The notes: a model not told the origin generated them from the sequence alone. Shown: positions 1-9,900, counted from the first letter of the stretch. The stretch is 64,000 nt of DNA from Haliea sp040221975 (GCA_040221975.1 JAVJWR010000015.1:62001-126000), one strand, 5' to 3'. Made by a program: numbers and translations.

Positions 1-1056
1 CCCTATCATCGCGAACACGGTGGTGATCTGGTCTGGGAGATCGGTACCGGTTACTTCGGTTGCCGTGGTGCGGACGGGTCCTTCAGTGAGGAGCGTTTTG
101 TCGCCAACGCCTCCGAACCCCAGGTGAAAATGATCGAGCTGAAGCTGTCCCAGGGCGCCAAGCCGGGGCAGGGAGGGCTGCTGCCGGGGCCCAAGGTGAA
201 TGCCGAGATCGCCAGCACTCGGGGCGTACCCGAGGGCGAGGATTGCCATTCACCAGCGGCGCACTCGGCGTTCTCCACGCCCATCGAACTATTGCAGTTC
301 GTGGCGCGACTGCGCGAGTTGTCCGGCGGCAAGCCGACAGGGTTCAAGCTTGCCATCGGCCATCCCTGGGAGTGGTTTGCCATTGCCCGCGCCATGCAGG
401 AGACCGGTATCCTGCCGGATTTTATTGTCGTCGATGGCGGCGAAGGGGGAACCGGGGCCGCGCCGCTGGAGTTCACGGATCATGTCGGTGTGCCCATGCG
501 CGAGGGCCTGATGCTGGTACACAATACCCTGGTGGGGCTGGATCTGCGCGATCGTGTGCGTGTCGCCGCCGCGGGCAAGATTATCTCCGCGTTCGATCTC
601 GCCCGTACCCTGGCGGTCGGCGCGGACTGGTGCAACGCCGCGCGCGGGTTCATGTTCGCCCTGGGCTGCATCCAGTCGCGGAGTTGCCATACCGATCGTT
701 GCCCCACCGGCGTGGCCACGCAGAATCCGGGCCGCCAACGTGGTCTGGTGCCTGAAGACAAGGCCACCCGGGTCTGCAACTTCCAGCAGAATACCCTCAG
801 GGCTCTGCGCGACCTGCTGATGGCTGCGGGAGTGGAACACCCCGACAAGCTGGGTCCGGAGCATGTGATTCGCCGTGTTTCCCAAACCCAGGTGAGCGCC
901 CTGGGACAGCTTTATCCGGCCCTGCGTCGGGGCCAGTTGCTCCAGCCTCCCGGTGCGGAAGGCCATGGCCACGCCGTGTTCGATCTGTTCTGGGAACACG
1001 CACGCGCCGACAGCTTTGTCGCACCCGCGCGTGCCAGGGCCGACCAACCGCTTTGA
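1..1056 (+). CDS. FMN-binding glutamate synthase family protein (5' end outside window)
   Basis: The reading frame is open from base 1, so the start lies upstream. The visible part matches the FMN/Fe-S synthase core of glutamate synthase: a GGEGGTGAAP phosphate-binding loop, and a cysteine cluster C-x5-C-x4-C ending in CPTGVATQ, which in GltS carries the 3Fe-4S cluster. No glutaminase domain is visible here. Stand-alone members of this family are annotated as ferredoxin-dependent glutamate synthase-like and are often membrane-associated; their true substrate is usually unknown. A 12-bp gap separates it from the next gene on the same strand. The family call is firm, the reaction is not. Confidence 0.9.
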   Translation, partial: PYHREHGGDLVWEIGTGYFGCRGADGSFSEERFVANASEPQVKMIELKLSQGAKPGQGGLLPGPKVNAEIASTRGVPEGEDCHSPAAHSAFSTPIELLQFVARLRELSGGKPTGFKLAIGHPWEWFAIARAMQETGILPDFIVVDGGEGGTGAAPLEFTDHVGVPMREGLMLVHNTLVGLDLRDRVRVAAAGKIISAFDLARTLAVGADWCNAARGFMFALGCIQSRSCHTDRCPTGVATQNPGRQRGLVPEDKATRVCNFQQNTLRALRDLLMAAGVEHPDKLGPEHVIRRVSQTQVSALGQLYPALRRGQLLQPPGAEGHGHAVFDLFWEHARADSFVAPARARADQPL

Positions 1057-1068
1057 CGAGAGCCCCGC

Positions 1069-1569
1069 GTGAACAACAGCACAAGGGAGAAGATCGAGCT
1101 GGAGCATGATGCGGCCCGGATTTTCATGCGCCTGTACGAAGAGCGCAGTGGTTTGCCCATGCGTCACATCTGGCACAATGAGCCCAACAAGCCCGACGTT
1201 TCCTGTTATCTCGACGGCGATCGCATGGATCTGGAGATCGCCCACATCTACGGCAGTGAGGAGGAAGCCAAGCTGATTCTCGGTCGCGCCGCCAATATCC
1301 GCACGCTGGAAGCCCTGCACCAGCTTATCCAGGTGCCCGTGGGCGATCGCCTGCTAACCGCGCTCAACGCGGTGCTCGCCAGCAAGTCCGGAAAGACCTA
1401 CCACAGCGACCGGGTCTGGCTGGTGATTCGCAATGCCAATCCCCTGTGGTCCACGGATGATCTGAAGCAGTGCCTGCACCGCGTGTCCCTGCCGCCGGCG
1501 CACCCCTTCGAGCAGATCTGGGTGATCGGGGACATGACCGGGGAATCGGGTATTGTGCAGCTCTACTGA
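1069..1569 (+). CDS. Hypothetical protein, 166 aa, possible nuclease-like fold
   Basis: The GTG start lies 12 bp after the preceding gene, suggesting co-transcription. I do not recognise the family. The protein is soluble, without signal peptide or membrane segment. Residues about 40-60 read PDVSCYLDGDRMDLEIAH, a PD followed by D-x-E spacing that recalls PD-(D/E)xK nuclease-like folds, but the usual catalytic lysine is absent. A conserved-looking C-terminus (QIWVIGDMTG) follows. The ORF is supported by GC-rich third positions like its neighbours. Function is left open. Confidence 0.75.
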   Translation: MNNSTREKIELEHDAARIFMRLYEERSGLPMRHIWHNEPNKPDVSCYLDGDRMDLEIAHIYGSEEEAKLILGRAANIRTLEALHQLIQVPVGDRLLTALNAVLASKSGKTYHSDRVWLVIRNANPLWSTDDLKQCLHRVSLPPAHPFEQIWVIGDMTGESGIVQLY

Positions 1570-1576
1570 GAAAAGT

Positions 1577-1604
1577 GCAGGCTTGCCCCGGGGAACAAGC
1601 CTGC
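1577..1604 (-). terminator. Hairpin between convergent genes
   Basis: A perfect 9-bp stem (GCAGGCTTG / CAAGCCTGC) lies between the convergent gene ends. Read on the minus strand it is followed by ACTTTTC, so it most likely terminates the monooxygenase transcript; on the plus strand there is no U-tract. Confidence 0.5.
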
Positions 1605-1647
1605 CCGCAAACCTGTTGTGCGTTTGCTAGTATGTGAACAACGGTTG

Positions 1648-3276
1648 CTAGCTGGCGAGCTTCTCGAACTCAAGCTCCGGATAACCCTGGTTGGCTGACT
1701 CGTCCATCCTGTCGTAGTAGACGTTTGCCCCCCCGAAGTAGATCAGCACGCGCGGTGCCTTGGTTTCGAGGTTGGCGCCCATCATCCAGGAGTGCACCTT
1801 GTCACCCTCGGCCATCAGCGTCTGACTGTGAATCTCCGCGGTATGTGCGGTCCACTCGTCCTCGGCATCCTGGCGCGGTTTGACCACGTCATAGCCTTCG
1901 CTTTCCATTTTCTTGATGCAGTTGGTAATCCAGATAACGTTCTGCTCAATAGATGTGGGCAGGTTGGCGAAGGGGGCCTGGGGGCCAGTGACGATGAACA
2001 TGTTGGGGAAATCCGCCACACAGACACCCATGATCGACTTGGATTGTTCCTGCCACTTCTCGGCCAGGGTCTGGCCGCTGACACCGCGGATCGGGAACGC
2101 CTCCAGTGCGCCCGTGTAGGCGCTGAAGCCGGTTGCCAGCACGATGATGTCGAACTCGTAGTGGTTTTCCGTGGTGCGCACGCCGGTTTCGGTGATCTCG
2201 ACGATCGGCTCGCGGTCCTTGATATCCACCAGGTGCACGTTATCGCGGCTGTAAGCCTCGAGGTAGCCGTGATCCAGCGGCGGGCGCTTGGCGAACAGCG
2301 GGTAGTCCTCGATTTTCGGCACCAGGATCTCCGCGATTTCCGGGTCCTCAATCCGCTCCTTCATCTTGTCGATGATGAACTGCGAGGCCATCCGGTTTGC
2401 CTCGGGGTTGGAGAGCAGGTCTTCGAAGGTCTCGAATACCCAGCGGAAGCTGCCGGTCCATTTCTCTTCGAAAATGCGCTGCCGCTCCTCCGGCGAGGTC
2501 TCCACGGCCTTGCGACCCTCGGCGGTATCAAAGGCCATACCGAACATGTGGTTACGGCACTTGGCTATGATCTCGTCGTAGTGTTCCTTGATCTCCTTTT
2601 CCCACTCCGGCGTCATCGGCCGCTGCATGGCGGGGAGGATGAAGTTCGGTGTGCGGTGGAATACCGTGACGCTCTCGGCAGTCTGGGCCATGACTGGCAG
2701 CATCTGCACGGTGGTGGCGCCGGCACCAATGATGCCGACGCGCTTGCCGGCATAGTCGAGACCTTCCTGCGGCCAGCGTGCCGAATGGAACAGTGGACCC
2801 TTGAAAGTATCCATGCCCTTGATTTTCGGGATCACGGGTTCGGAGATCATGCCCATGCCACTGATGAAGTACTTGCAGGTGAAGGTATCCCCGTCGCCCG
2901 TGGTGACCAGCCAGTGGGCGCTGTCCTGCTGGTATTGGGCGCTGACAATCTCCGTGTTCAGCTGGATGTGCGGCCACATGTCACACCTGTCGGCGACAAA
3001 ACGGAAGTAGTTGTGGGTCTCTTTCCAGTCGGGGTAGCGCCGGGTCCAGGACCACTCCTGCAACAGTTCCTTGGAAAAGGTCAGGCAGTAGTAGTAGCTC
3101 TCGCTGTCCGTCATCGCGCCCGGGTAGCGGTTCCAGGTCCAGGTACCGCCGACATCGGATGCCTTGTCGAACACGCGAACGGACAATCCCGCATCGCGGA
3201 GATAGTGGATCAGGGCCAGACCGGCGAAGCCGGCGCCTATCACGATGGCATCGTAATCAGGTTTTTGGGTTGTCAT
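1648..3276 (-). CDS. Flavin-containing monooxygenase, Baeyer-Villiger type
   Basis: The 542-aa protein has an N-terminal FAD dinucleotide-binding motif (GAGFAGL), a second Rossmann motif (GIIGAGATTVQ) for NADPH, and the Baeyer-Villiger fingerprint F-x-G-x3-H-x3-WP, seen as FKGPLFHSARWP. This family inserts oxygen into ketones to form esters or lactones, using NADPH and O2, in the cytoplasm. Substrate cannot be read from sequence; cyclic or steroid-like ketones are typical. I start at the ATG at 3276 because GAGGAAG sits 6-7 bases upstream; an in-frame ATG at 3291 and one at 3315 exist but lack a comparable ribosome site. It is divergent from tadA with an unusually structured leader (see 3370-3451). 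Confidence 0.93.
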   Translation of the reverse strand: MTTQKPDYDAIVIGAGFAGLALIHYLRDAGLSVRVFDKASDVGGTWTWNRYPGAMTDSESYYYCLTFSKELLQEWSWTRRYPDWKETHNYFRFVADRCDMWPHIQLNTEIVSAQYQQDSAHWLVTTGDGDTFTCKYFISGMGMISEPVIPKIKGMDTFKGPLFHSARWPQEGLDYAGKRVGIIGAGATTVQMLPVMAQTAESVTVFHRTPNFILPAMQRPMTPEWEKEIKEHYDEIIAKCRNHMFGMAFDTAEGRKAVETSPEERQRIFEEKWTGSFRWVFETFEDLLSNPEANRMASQFIIDKMKERIEDPEIAEILVPKIEDYPLFAKRPPLDHGYLEAYSRDNVHLVDIKDREPIVEITETGVRTTENHYEFDIIVLATGFSAYTGALEAFPIRGVSGQTLAEKWQEQSKSIMGVCVADFPNMFIVTGPQAPFANLPTSIEQNVIWITNCIKKMESEGYDVVKPRQDAEDEWTAHTAEIHSQTLMAEGDKVHSWMMGANLETKAPRVLIYFGGANVYYDRMDESANQGYPELEFEKLAS

Positions 3277-3369
3277 AACAGTCTTCCTCATCTTATTAGT
3301 ACGGGCGCCGTCCAAACGTGGCTGGTAAAAGTACCGGTACCGGACTTGTTGTACGTTTCATGGTATTCG

Positions 3370-3393
3370 ATTGCTGCAGAGGCCTGCAGCAAT
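3370..3393. promoter_or_regulatory. Perfect 10-bp inverted repeat in the leader of the monooxygenase gene
   Basis: ATTGCTGCAG, a 4-nt centre, then CTGCAGCAAT. It lies between a minus-strand promoter and the 3276 start, so it would fold in the mRNA leader or bind a regulator as DNA. A T-run follows on the plus strand, but no plus-strand gene lies upstream for it to terminate. Confidence 0.55.
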
Positions 3394-3421
3394 TTTAGAA
3401 CTGTTCCCGGAGCGGGAAGAT

Positions 3422-3451
3422 ACTATACTTGCTAGGCGCAAACAAGCAAGT
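3422..3451 (-). promoter_or_regulatory. Predicted promoter and operator for the monooxygenase gene
   Basis: On the minus strand a -35 TTGCTT (3449-3444), a 16-bp spacer and a -10 TATAGT (3427-3422) are present. A 7-bp inverted repeat ACTTGCT-n11-AGCAAGT (3427-3433/3445-3451) covers the -35 and spacer, the usual place for a repressor or activator. Confidence 0.5.
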
Positions 3452-3564
3452 TTATTCCACAAGAAAAGTAGGGTGTTTGAGTCCAAAGATCTTATATTGT
3501 CTGGGTGTTGCTGGTCGGTTATTGTCCTGCGCTGGCCTGGAATCGAACGGGGGGTAGACCGGGA

Positions 3565-4017
3565 ATGGACACCCACAGCCACTGGATGCAGCGTGCGCTG
3601 TTACTCGCGGATCGCGCTGCTGCAGAGGGCGAGGTGCCAGTCGGTGCTGTGGTGGTGCGCGCCGGCCAGCTGCTGGGAGAGGGCTGGAACTGCGTCATCG
3701 GCAGCCATGACCCCACCGCGCACGCCGAGATCGAGGCGCTGCGTGATGCGGCTCGTCGGCAGGGCAACTACCGTTTGCCCGGCGCCACGCTCTACGTCAC
3801 CCTGGAGCCCTGCAGCATGTGTGCCGGTGCGCTGGTGCATGCCCGCATCGAACTGCTGGTTTTTGCCGCCCGGGAGCCGAGGGCGGGGGTGGTGTGCAGT
3901 CAGTGCGCCCTGTTGGAGTCGCCCTGGTACAACCATCGGGTGCGCTGGCAGGAAGGGGTGCTGGCGGATGAATCCAGTGCCCGCCTGCAGGCATTTTTCC
4001 GGGCTCGTCGCCTATAG
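3565..4017 (+). CDS. tadA: tRNA-specific adenosine deaminase TadA
   Basis: TadA converts A34 to inosine in the anticodon of tRNA-Arg(ACG). The 150-aa protein carries the cytidine-deaminase zinc motif: His53-Ala-Glu55 and Pro-Cys83-x2-Cys86. The ATG at 3565 gives the usual length; an upstream in-frame start at 3505 would add 20 residues with no homology. The gene is convergent with mltF and their ends overlap by 6 bp, the stops sharing the palindrome CTATAG. tadA next to mltF and purL is also the E. coli order. Confidence 0.96.
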   Translation: MDTHSHWMQRALLLADRAAAEGEVPVGAVVVRAGQLLGEGWNCVIGSHDPTAHAEIEALRDAARRQGNYRLPGATLYVTLEPCSMCAGALVHARIELLVFAAREPRAGVVCSQCALLESPWYNHRVRWQEGVLADESSARLQAFFRARRL

Positions 4018-5439
4018 CGCCAGAAATCGTTTCTCCCGCAGCGCCAGCGGCAGGTAGTCATCCGGATTCAATGGCTGCCCCGGCTGGTTGGCGGGGATGT
4101 CCTGCCATTGCAGGATGCTGTAGTAGTGGCGGATGTTCTGCACGAAATGCATGGCCTCGCCGCCGCGAGCGTAGCCGTAGCGGGTGGTCCGATAGTGCTC
4201 GCGCTTCTGCAGCAGGGGCAAGTGCGCCATGACGTCGCTCCAGAGATGCGGGTCACCGCCCATGCGTTCGGTTAATACCCGGGCATCCTCCAGGTGTGCG
4301 AGCCCGATATTGTAGGCGGCGAGCGCCATCCAGGTGCGGTCGGGCTCGTGGATGTCCCGGGGCAGCCGGCGTCGAAGATCCTTGAGATAGCGGGCTCCGC
4401 CCCGCAGGGACTGCAGCGGGTCGAGACGATCCCTGACCCCCAGCTCTTTCGCTGTGAGCTGGGTCAGCATCATCATGCCGCGCACGCCGGTCGGTGATGT
4501 TGCCTCCGGTTCCCAGTGGGATTCCTGGTACGAAACGGCTGCCAGCAGGTGCCAGTCGAGCTGGTACTCATCGGCCACCTGGCGGATCAGGTCGCGATAG
4601 GCCGGCAGTTTGTTGCGGATATTGCGGGCAAAGGTATGCGAGCCGATGCGTGACAGGACCGTGGTATGGCCAAAATATTGTTCCCGCAAGCGGTCCAGGC
4701 GGCCGTCGCCCTGCAGTTGGGTGAGAAAGCCGTCCATGCGCCGCCGCAGGCTGTGGTACTTGCGTCCGGGTGGCAGGTACCAGACCATCTCGCGCTCGGG
4801 CCCCAGGTCAAAGGCGACTTCCAGCATCGGGTACAGGCTCTGTTGCATGCGGAACTCGCTGGAATCGATCACCGCCAGGTCGGCGCTGCCATTGTCCACC
4901 CTCTCCAGCAACTCCATGGTATCGGCTCCTTGCACGGCCTCCCAGCGCAGCTCCGGCCTGTCCTCCTCCGCCATGACCTTCAGCGTCTGTTCGTGGCTGC
5001 TGCCGGCCAGCACCACCAGCTGCAGCTCGCCGAGGTCATCGAGCCCATCGGGACGACGATTGCCGGTCCGGTAGACCACCCGGGGCACCATGGTGGCGTA
5101 GGCGATGGAATGGCTGAACCGTTGGCTGCGATCATCGGTCAGGGTGAGCCCCGCCGCAGCCACGTCCGCTTCCTCCCGCTGCAGGCGCCGGAATATCCCA
5201 TCCAGCGAGTAGGCGGTCTCCATTCGCAGGTTGACGCCCAGTTCTTCGGCCAGCAACTGCGCCAGGTCATGCTCGAAGCCTGCGGCGCCGTCCTTGTCGA
5301 GGTAGTAGGTGGTGGGGCTGTTGCGGCTGACCACGGTGAGCTCTCCGTCGGCCAGCACCTGCTGCAAGCGGTCGGATTGGGAGCAGCCGCAAAGCGCTGC
5401 CAGCACCAGCGCGCTGATCAGGGAGCGGATCGTCATCAT
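4012..5439 (-). CDS. mltF: Membrane-bound lytic murein transglycosylase F
   Basis: The protein has 475 aa. A lipoprotein signal ends in LCGC (Cys19), anchoring it in the outer membrane. Residues about 30-260 form a periplasmic solute-binding (ABC substrate-binding-like) domain. The C-terminal SLT domain holds the catalytic Glu306 in AVSYQESHWEP, followed by the GVRGMMMLT motif. It cleaves the MurNAc-GlcNAc bond of peptidoglycan, giving 1,6-anhydroMurNAc ends. Length and domain order match E. coli MltF. A second ATG at 5436 is equally possible as start. Confidence 0.96.
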   Translation of the reverse strand: MMTIRSLISALVLAALCGCSQSDRLQQVLADGELTVVSRNSPTTYYLDKDGAAGFEHDLAQLLAEELGVNLRMETAYSLDGIFRRLQREEADVAAAGLTLTDDRSQRFSHSIAYATMVPRVVYRTGNRRPDGLDDLGELQLVVLAGSSHEQTLKVMAEEDRPELRWEAVQGADTMELLERVDNGSADLAVIDSSEFRMQQSLYPMLEVAFDLGPEREMVWYLPPGRKYHSLRRRMDGFLTQLQGDGRLDRLREQYFGHTTVLSRIGSHTFARNIRNKLPAYRDLIRQVADEYQLDWHLLAAVSYQESHWEPEATSPTGVRGMMMLTQLTAKELGVRDRLDPLQSLRGGARYLKDLRRRLPRDIHEPDRTWMALAAYNIGLAHLEDARVLTERMGGDPHLWSDVMAHLPLLQKREHYRTTRYGYARGGEAMHFVQNIRHYYSILQWQDIPANQPGQPLNPDDYLPLALREKRFLAL

Positions 5440-5585
5440 GGGGTCATTCTACCGCCGCTCCCGAATCCCGAACAGCCCGGTTGAAGCTCTACAACAACTG
5501 GACAAGGCCACGCAGTAGAGGCAATAAGCCCCATCCATCACTCATTCAGGGTATATGGCCACAGCAAGTACCGGGTAGTCTATGC

Positions 5586-5601
5586 TGATTATCATTAATC
5601 A
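5586..5601. promoter_or_regulatory. Palindrome just upstream of the HsaA-like gene
   Basis: TGATTA-TCAT-TAATCA is a perfect 6-bp inverted repeat ending where the ribosome-binding AGGAG begins. It could be an operator (TetR- or FadR-like in size) or a small leader hairpin. No regulator gene is adjacent. Confidence 0.3.
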
Positions 5602-5613
5602 GGAGTCCAGCCC

Positions 5614-6801
5614 ATGACCTTGCCCGTGACGCCGCTTACCCATCGTCCCCCCCTGCGCGCCCAGGATATCTACGACCGGGTGCTGGCGCTGGGCGACCTG
5701 TTCCGCCGCAATGCTGCCGAAGCGCGCAAGCTCCGCAGGGTGCCGCAGGAAAACATCGATGCCCTGCAGGAGGCCGGATTTTTCCTCGCCCTGCAGCCTC
5801 GACGCTGGGGCGGTCACGAGGTTGACCCGCAGGATTTTTTCCGCATGCACCTGGCCATCGCCGAAAATTGCATGTCCACTGCCTGGGCGTCCGGCATCGT
5901 TGCCGTGCACGCCTTCCAGCTCGCGTTGATGGATGAGCGCGCGCAGCAGGATGTGTGGGGCAAGGACATTCACACCCGTATCTCGTCTTCCTATGCGCCG
6001 CTGGGCAAGGTGACGGAGGTGGAGGGGGGCTTCCGTCTCAGTGGACGCTGGGGCTGGAGTTCGGGCTCGGACCACTGTACCTGGGTATTCCTGGGTGCCA
6101 TTTGCCCGGATGGCGGCTTCCGCAGTTTCCTGGTGCCGCGCGGTGATTATGAAATCGTCGATACCTGGCATGCCATGGGCCTGCAGGGTACCGGCTCCAA
6201 TGACATCGTGGTCGACGATGCCTTTGTCCCCGACTATCGCACCCACAAGGCCGAGGACGGCTTCCTCGGCACCAATCCCGGCGTCACCGCCGACAGCGCG
6301 CCCCTGTACCGCCTGCCCTGGGCGCAGCTGTTTGTGCGCGTGGTATCCACCCCGGCGATCGGGGCTGCCAGGGACGCCCTGGATCTGTACCGCCAGCTGG
6401 TGGTGGGCAAGGCCAGCGGTGATCTGACCAAGCTCGCGGGTGATACCGCGACCCAGGAGCGGATTGCGGCCGCCATCACCAGTATCGACGAGATGGAGGC
6501 GATCCTGTTTCGCAATTTCGACCGCATGATGACCCAGGTCACCGCGGGCGAGGAGGTACCGGTGCTGGAGCGGATCAAGTACCGCTACCAGGCATCGCTG
6601 GTGATCGAGCGCTGCATGGCGGTGGTCGACAGCCTGTTTTCCTCCGCTGGCGGTGGCTCGGTATTCCTGGGCAGCGAGATCCAGCAGCGGTTTCTGGATA
6701 TTCACACGGGCCGGGCCCACGTGGCCAACAACCCCACGGCGTTTGCCCGCAACCTCGGCTCGGTGCTGCTGGGCAACGAGAGCAAGGACTTTTTCGTGTA
6801 G
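5614..6801 (+). CDS. Acyl-CoA dehydrogenase-fold flavin monooxygenase (HsaA-like)
   Basis: The 395-aa protein belongs to the acyl-CoA dehydrogenase superfamily but reads as the oxygenase branch (HsaA, HpaB-2/DszC type). Features include RVPQENIDALQEAGFF near the N-terminus, GRWGWSSGSDHCTW, GLQGTGSNDIVV, and a C-terminus with SSAGGGSVFLGS. Such enzymes hydroxylate phenolic substrates with reduced FMN or FAD supplied by a separate reductase; HsaA acts in steroid-ring breakdown. No reductase is adjacent. AGGAG precedes the ATG by about 8 bases. In E. coli mltF and purL are neighbours, so this gene appears to be an insertion between them. Substrate unknown. Confidence 0.88.
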   Translation: MTLPVTPLTHRPPLRAQDIYDRVLALGDLFRRNAAEARKLRRVPQENIDALQEAGFFLALQPRRWGGHEVDPQDFFRMHLAIAENCMSTAWASGIVAVHAFQLALMDERAQQDVWGKDIHTRISSSYAPLGKVTEVEGGFRLSGRWGWSSGSDHCTWVFLGAICPDGGFRSFLVPRGDYEIVDTWHAMGLQGTGSNDIVVDDAFVPDYRTHKAEDGFLGTNPGVTADSAPLYRLPWAQLFVRVVSTPAIGAARDALDLYRQLVVGKASGDLTKLAGDTATQERIAAAITSIDEMEAILFRNFDRMMTQVTAGEEVPVLERIKYRYQASLVIERCMAVVDSLFSSAGGGSVFLGSEIQQRFLDIHTGRAHVANNPTAFARNLGSVLLGNESKDFFV

Positions 6802-6860
6802 TTCATCGCGGGGCGTCTCTGCCGGGTGAATTTGCCCGCGATTGCCGGTTACCGGCGGCG

Positions 6861-6882
6861 GCGCTATCCCGTACAATAGCGC
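6861..6882. promoter_or_regulatory. Inverted repeat over a possible purL -10 box
   Basis: GCGCTAT-n8-ATAGCGC flanks the hexamer TACAAT (6872-6877), a plausible -10 box for purL. A matching -35 at normal spacing is not evident. It is not a clear PurR box. Confidence 0.3.
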
Positions 6883-6917
6883 GCTTTCAGAAGACCTCTC
6901 CTGGAGCTCGTCCCTGC

Positions 6918-9900
6918 ATGCTGATTTTGCGCGGTGCCCCGGCCCTGTCCCCGTTCCGGCGGGACAAGCTGGCACAGAAACTCTCCGCTATCGACCCCGC
7001 CATCCGCATTCTGCACTGTGAATTCGTGCACTTTGCCCAGACCGATGAGATTCCTGGCGAAGAGCGCCAGGCACTGCTGCGGCAACTGCTGCACTACGGT
7101 CCCGCCACCGGGGCCGGCCAGTTCGATGTGAGCACGGCGGCTGCCGAGTTGCTGCTGGTGGTGCCGCGCCCGGGCACCATCTCCCCCTGGTCCAGCAAGG
7201 CCACCGACATCGCCCGCAACTGCGGCCTGCGGGAAGTGCAGCGCCTGGAGCGGGGTACCGCCTGGTATCTGCACTTGCCCGCCGACTTGCCCGAAGCCGC
7301 ACGCGGCCAGGTGGCTGCCGCCCTGCACGATCGCATGACCGAGTCCGTGCTGTCCTCCTTGGAGGCCGCCAGCGCCCTGTTCCGGGTGCAGGAGCCCGCG
7401 CCGATGGCCACGGTGGATATCCTCGGCGGCGGCCGCGAGGCTCTGGTGGCGGCCGACGCCAGCCTGGGCCTGGCGCTGGCCGAGGACGAGGTCGACTACC
7501 TGGTGCAGGCCTTTACCGGCCTCGGCCGCAATCCCAACGATGTCGAGTTGATGATGTTTGCCCAGGCCAACTCGGAGCATTGCCGGCACAAGATCTTCAA
7601 CGCCAGCTGGACCATTGACGGCATCGCCCAGGACAAGTCCCTGTTTGGCATGATACGCAATACCCACGAGCGCGGCGGCGACAATGTCCTCTCTGCCTAC
7701 TCCGACAATGCGGCGGTAGTCGCCGGCCATCATGCCGGCCGCTTCTTTCCCGACCCGGAGAGCGCCGAGTACGGCTTTACCCAGGAACCCATCCACTTGC
7801 TGATGAAGGTCGAGACCCACAACCATCCCACGGCCATTGCGCCGTTTCCGGGAGCCGGCACTGGCGCCGGCGGTGAAATCCGCGACGAGGGCGCGGTCGG
7901 GCGCGGCTCCAAGCCCAAGGTCGGCCTTACCGGGTTTTCCGTGTCCAACCTGCAGATCCCGGGCTATGTGCAGCCCTGGGAATCCGACTACGGCAAGCCG
8001 GCGCGCATCGTGTCGGCGCTGGAGATCATGCTCGAGGGACCGATCGGCGGCGCTGCCTTCAACAACGAATTCGGTCGCCCCAACCTGTGCGGCTACTTTC
8101 GCAGTTTCGAGCTGGATGTCCCGGGCACCGCCGGCAGTGAGCGCCGCGGCTACCACAAGCCGATCATGATCGCCGGCGGCTACGGCAATATTCGCGAGGA
8201 ACATGTCGAGAAGGGGGAGTTCGCTCCCGGCGCAAAGCTGATTGTACTCGGTGGTCCGGCGATGTTGATTGGTCTCGGCGGCGGCGCGGCGTCTTCCATG
8301 GCCAGCGGCGCCAGCGCCGAGGACCTGGACTTCGCCTCGGTGCAGCGCCAGAATCCGGAGATGGAGCGCCGCTGCCAGGAGGTCATCGACCGCTGCTGGC
8401 AGCTGGGGCCCCGCAACCCGGTCGCCTTTATCCACGACGTCGGTGCCGGTGGCCTCTCCAATGCGTTGCCGGAGCTGGTGAAGGACGGCGGTCGCGGCGG
8501 TCGCTTTGCCCTGCGCGATGTCCCCAACGACGAACCTGGCATGGCGCCGCTGGCCATCTGGTGCAACGAGTCCCAGGAGCGCTATGTGCTGGCGGTGGAG
8601 CCGGAGGACCTGGCCCGTTTCGAGGCCATCTGCGCCCGCGAGCGCTGCCCCTATGCGGTGGTGGGGGAAGCCACGGCGGAACAGCACCTGACCCTGGCGG
8701 ACAGTCATTTCGGCAATGCCCCGGTAGACCTGCCGATGTCCATCCTGTTCGGCAAGCCGCCGAAAATGCAGCGCGACCTACGCCGTGTGCCGCACAGCCT
8801 GCCGCCGCTGACACTGGAGCTGCCGCTGCTCGACGCCATTGAGCGAGTGCTGCAGCTGCCGGCGGTGGCCAGCAAGCAATTCCTGATTACCATCGGCGAC
8901 CGCACGGTAACCGGCATGGTGGCCCGCGACCAGATGGTGGGCCCCTGGCAGGTGCCGGTGGCCGATTGCGCCGTGACCACCGTGTCCTACGACAGCCATG
9001 CCGGCGAGGCCATGGCGATGGGCGAGCGCAGCCCGCTGGCGCTGGTCAGCGGGCCCGCCTCCGGGCGCATGGCGGTGGCCGAGGCGATTACCAACATCTG
9101 CGCCGCGCCCATTGCGGCCCTGCAGGACATCAAGCTGTCTGCCAACTGGATGTGTGCCGCAGGCCACGGCCGCGAGGACGAAGTGCTGTTCGATACGGTA
9201 CGCGCGGTGGGGATGGAATTCTGTCCGGCCCTGGGGATCACCATTCCCGTGGGCAAGGATTCCATGTCCATGCGCACCACCTGGCGCGAGCAGGGCGTAC
9301 AGCGGGCGGTGACGGCACCGGTGTCGCTGGTGGTCTCGGCCTTTGCCCCGGTGACGGATGCGCGGCTGGCAGTCACCCCACAGCTGCAGTTACACGCGGA
9401 CGCCGAACTGTGGCTGCTGGATCTCGGTCGCGGCGCCGGTCGCCTCGGCGGCTCGGCCCTGGCGCAGGTCTGTGGCCAGGTGGGCGACAGCGTTCCCGAC
9501 ATAGAGGATCCCGGCGACCTGGTGGCATTCTTCACGCTGGTGCAGGAACTGCTGCAGGCGGGCGCGCTGCTGGCCTACCATGACCGCTCCGACGGTGGTT
9601 TGCTGGTAACCCTGCTGGAAATGGCCTTCGCCGGCCGCTGCGGCCTGCAACTGGACCTGGCGGCCGTCGCCGGTACGCCCCTGCAGCAGCTGTTTGCCGA
9701 GGAGGCCGGTGCGGTGCTGCAGGTCGCTGCGGCCGATGTGCCAATGCTGCGCAGCCGCGCAGAAGAGCTGGGGCTGGCAGCCTGTCTGCACCCGCTGGGT
9801 CGCGCCGTGGCAGGTGACGATGTGACCATAGGCGTGGCGGGTACCTCGCTGTTGCGGGATAGCCGCGGCCGCCTGCAGGAACTGTGGGCCCGCACCAGCT

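Noticed and set aside
3530..3565. Possible tRNA T-arm (GTTCGATTCC on the minus strand) before tadA
   Set aside because: The flanking bases do not form a T-stem or acceptor stem.
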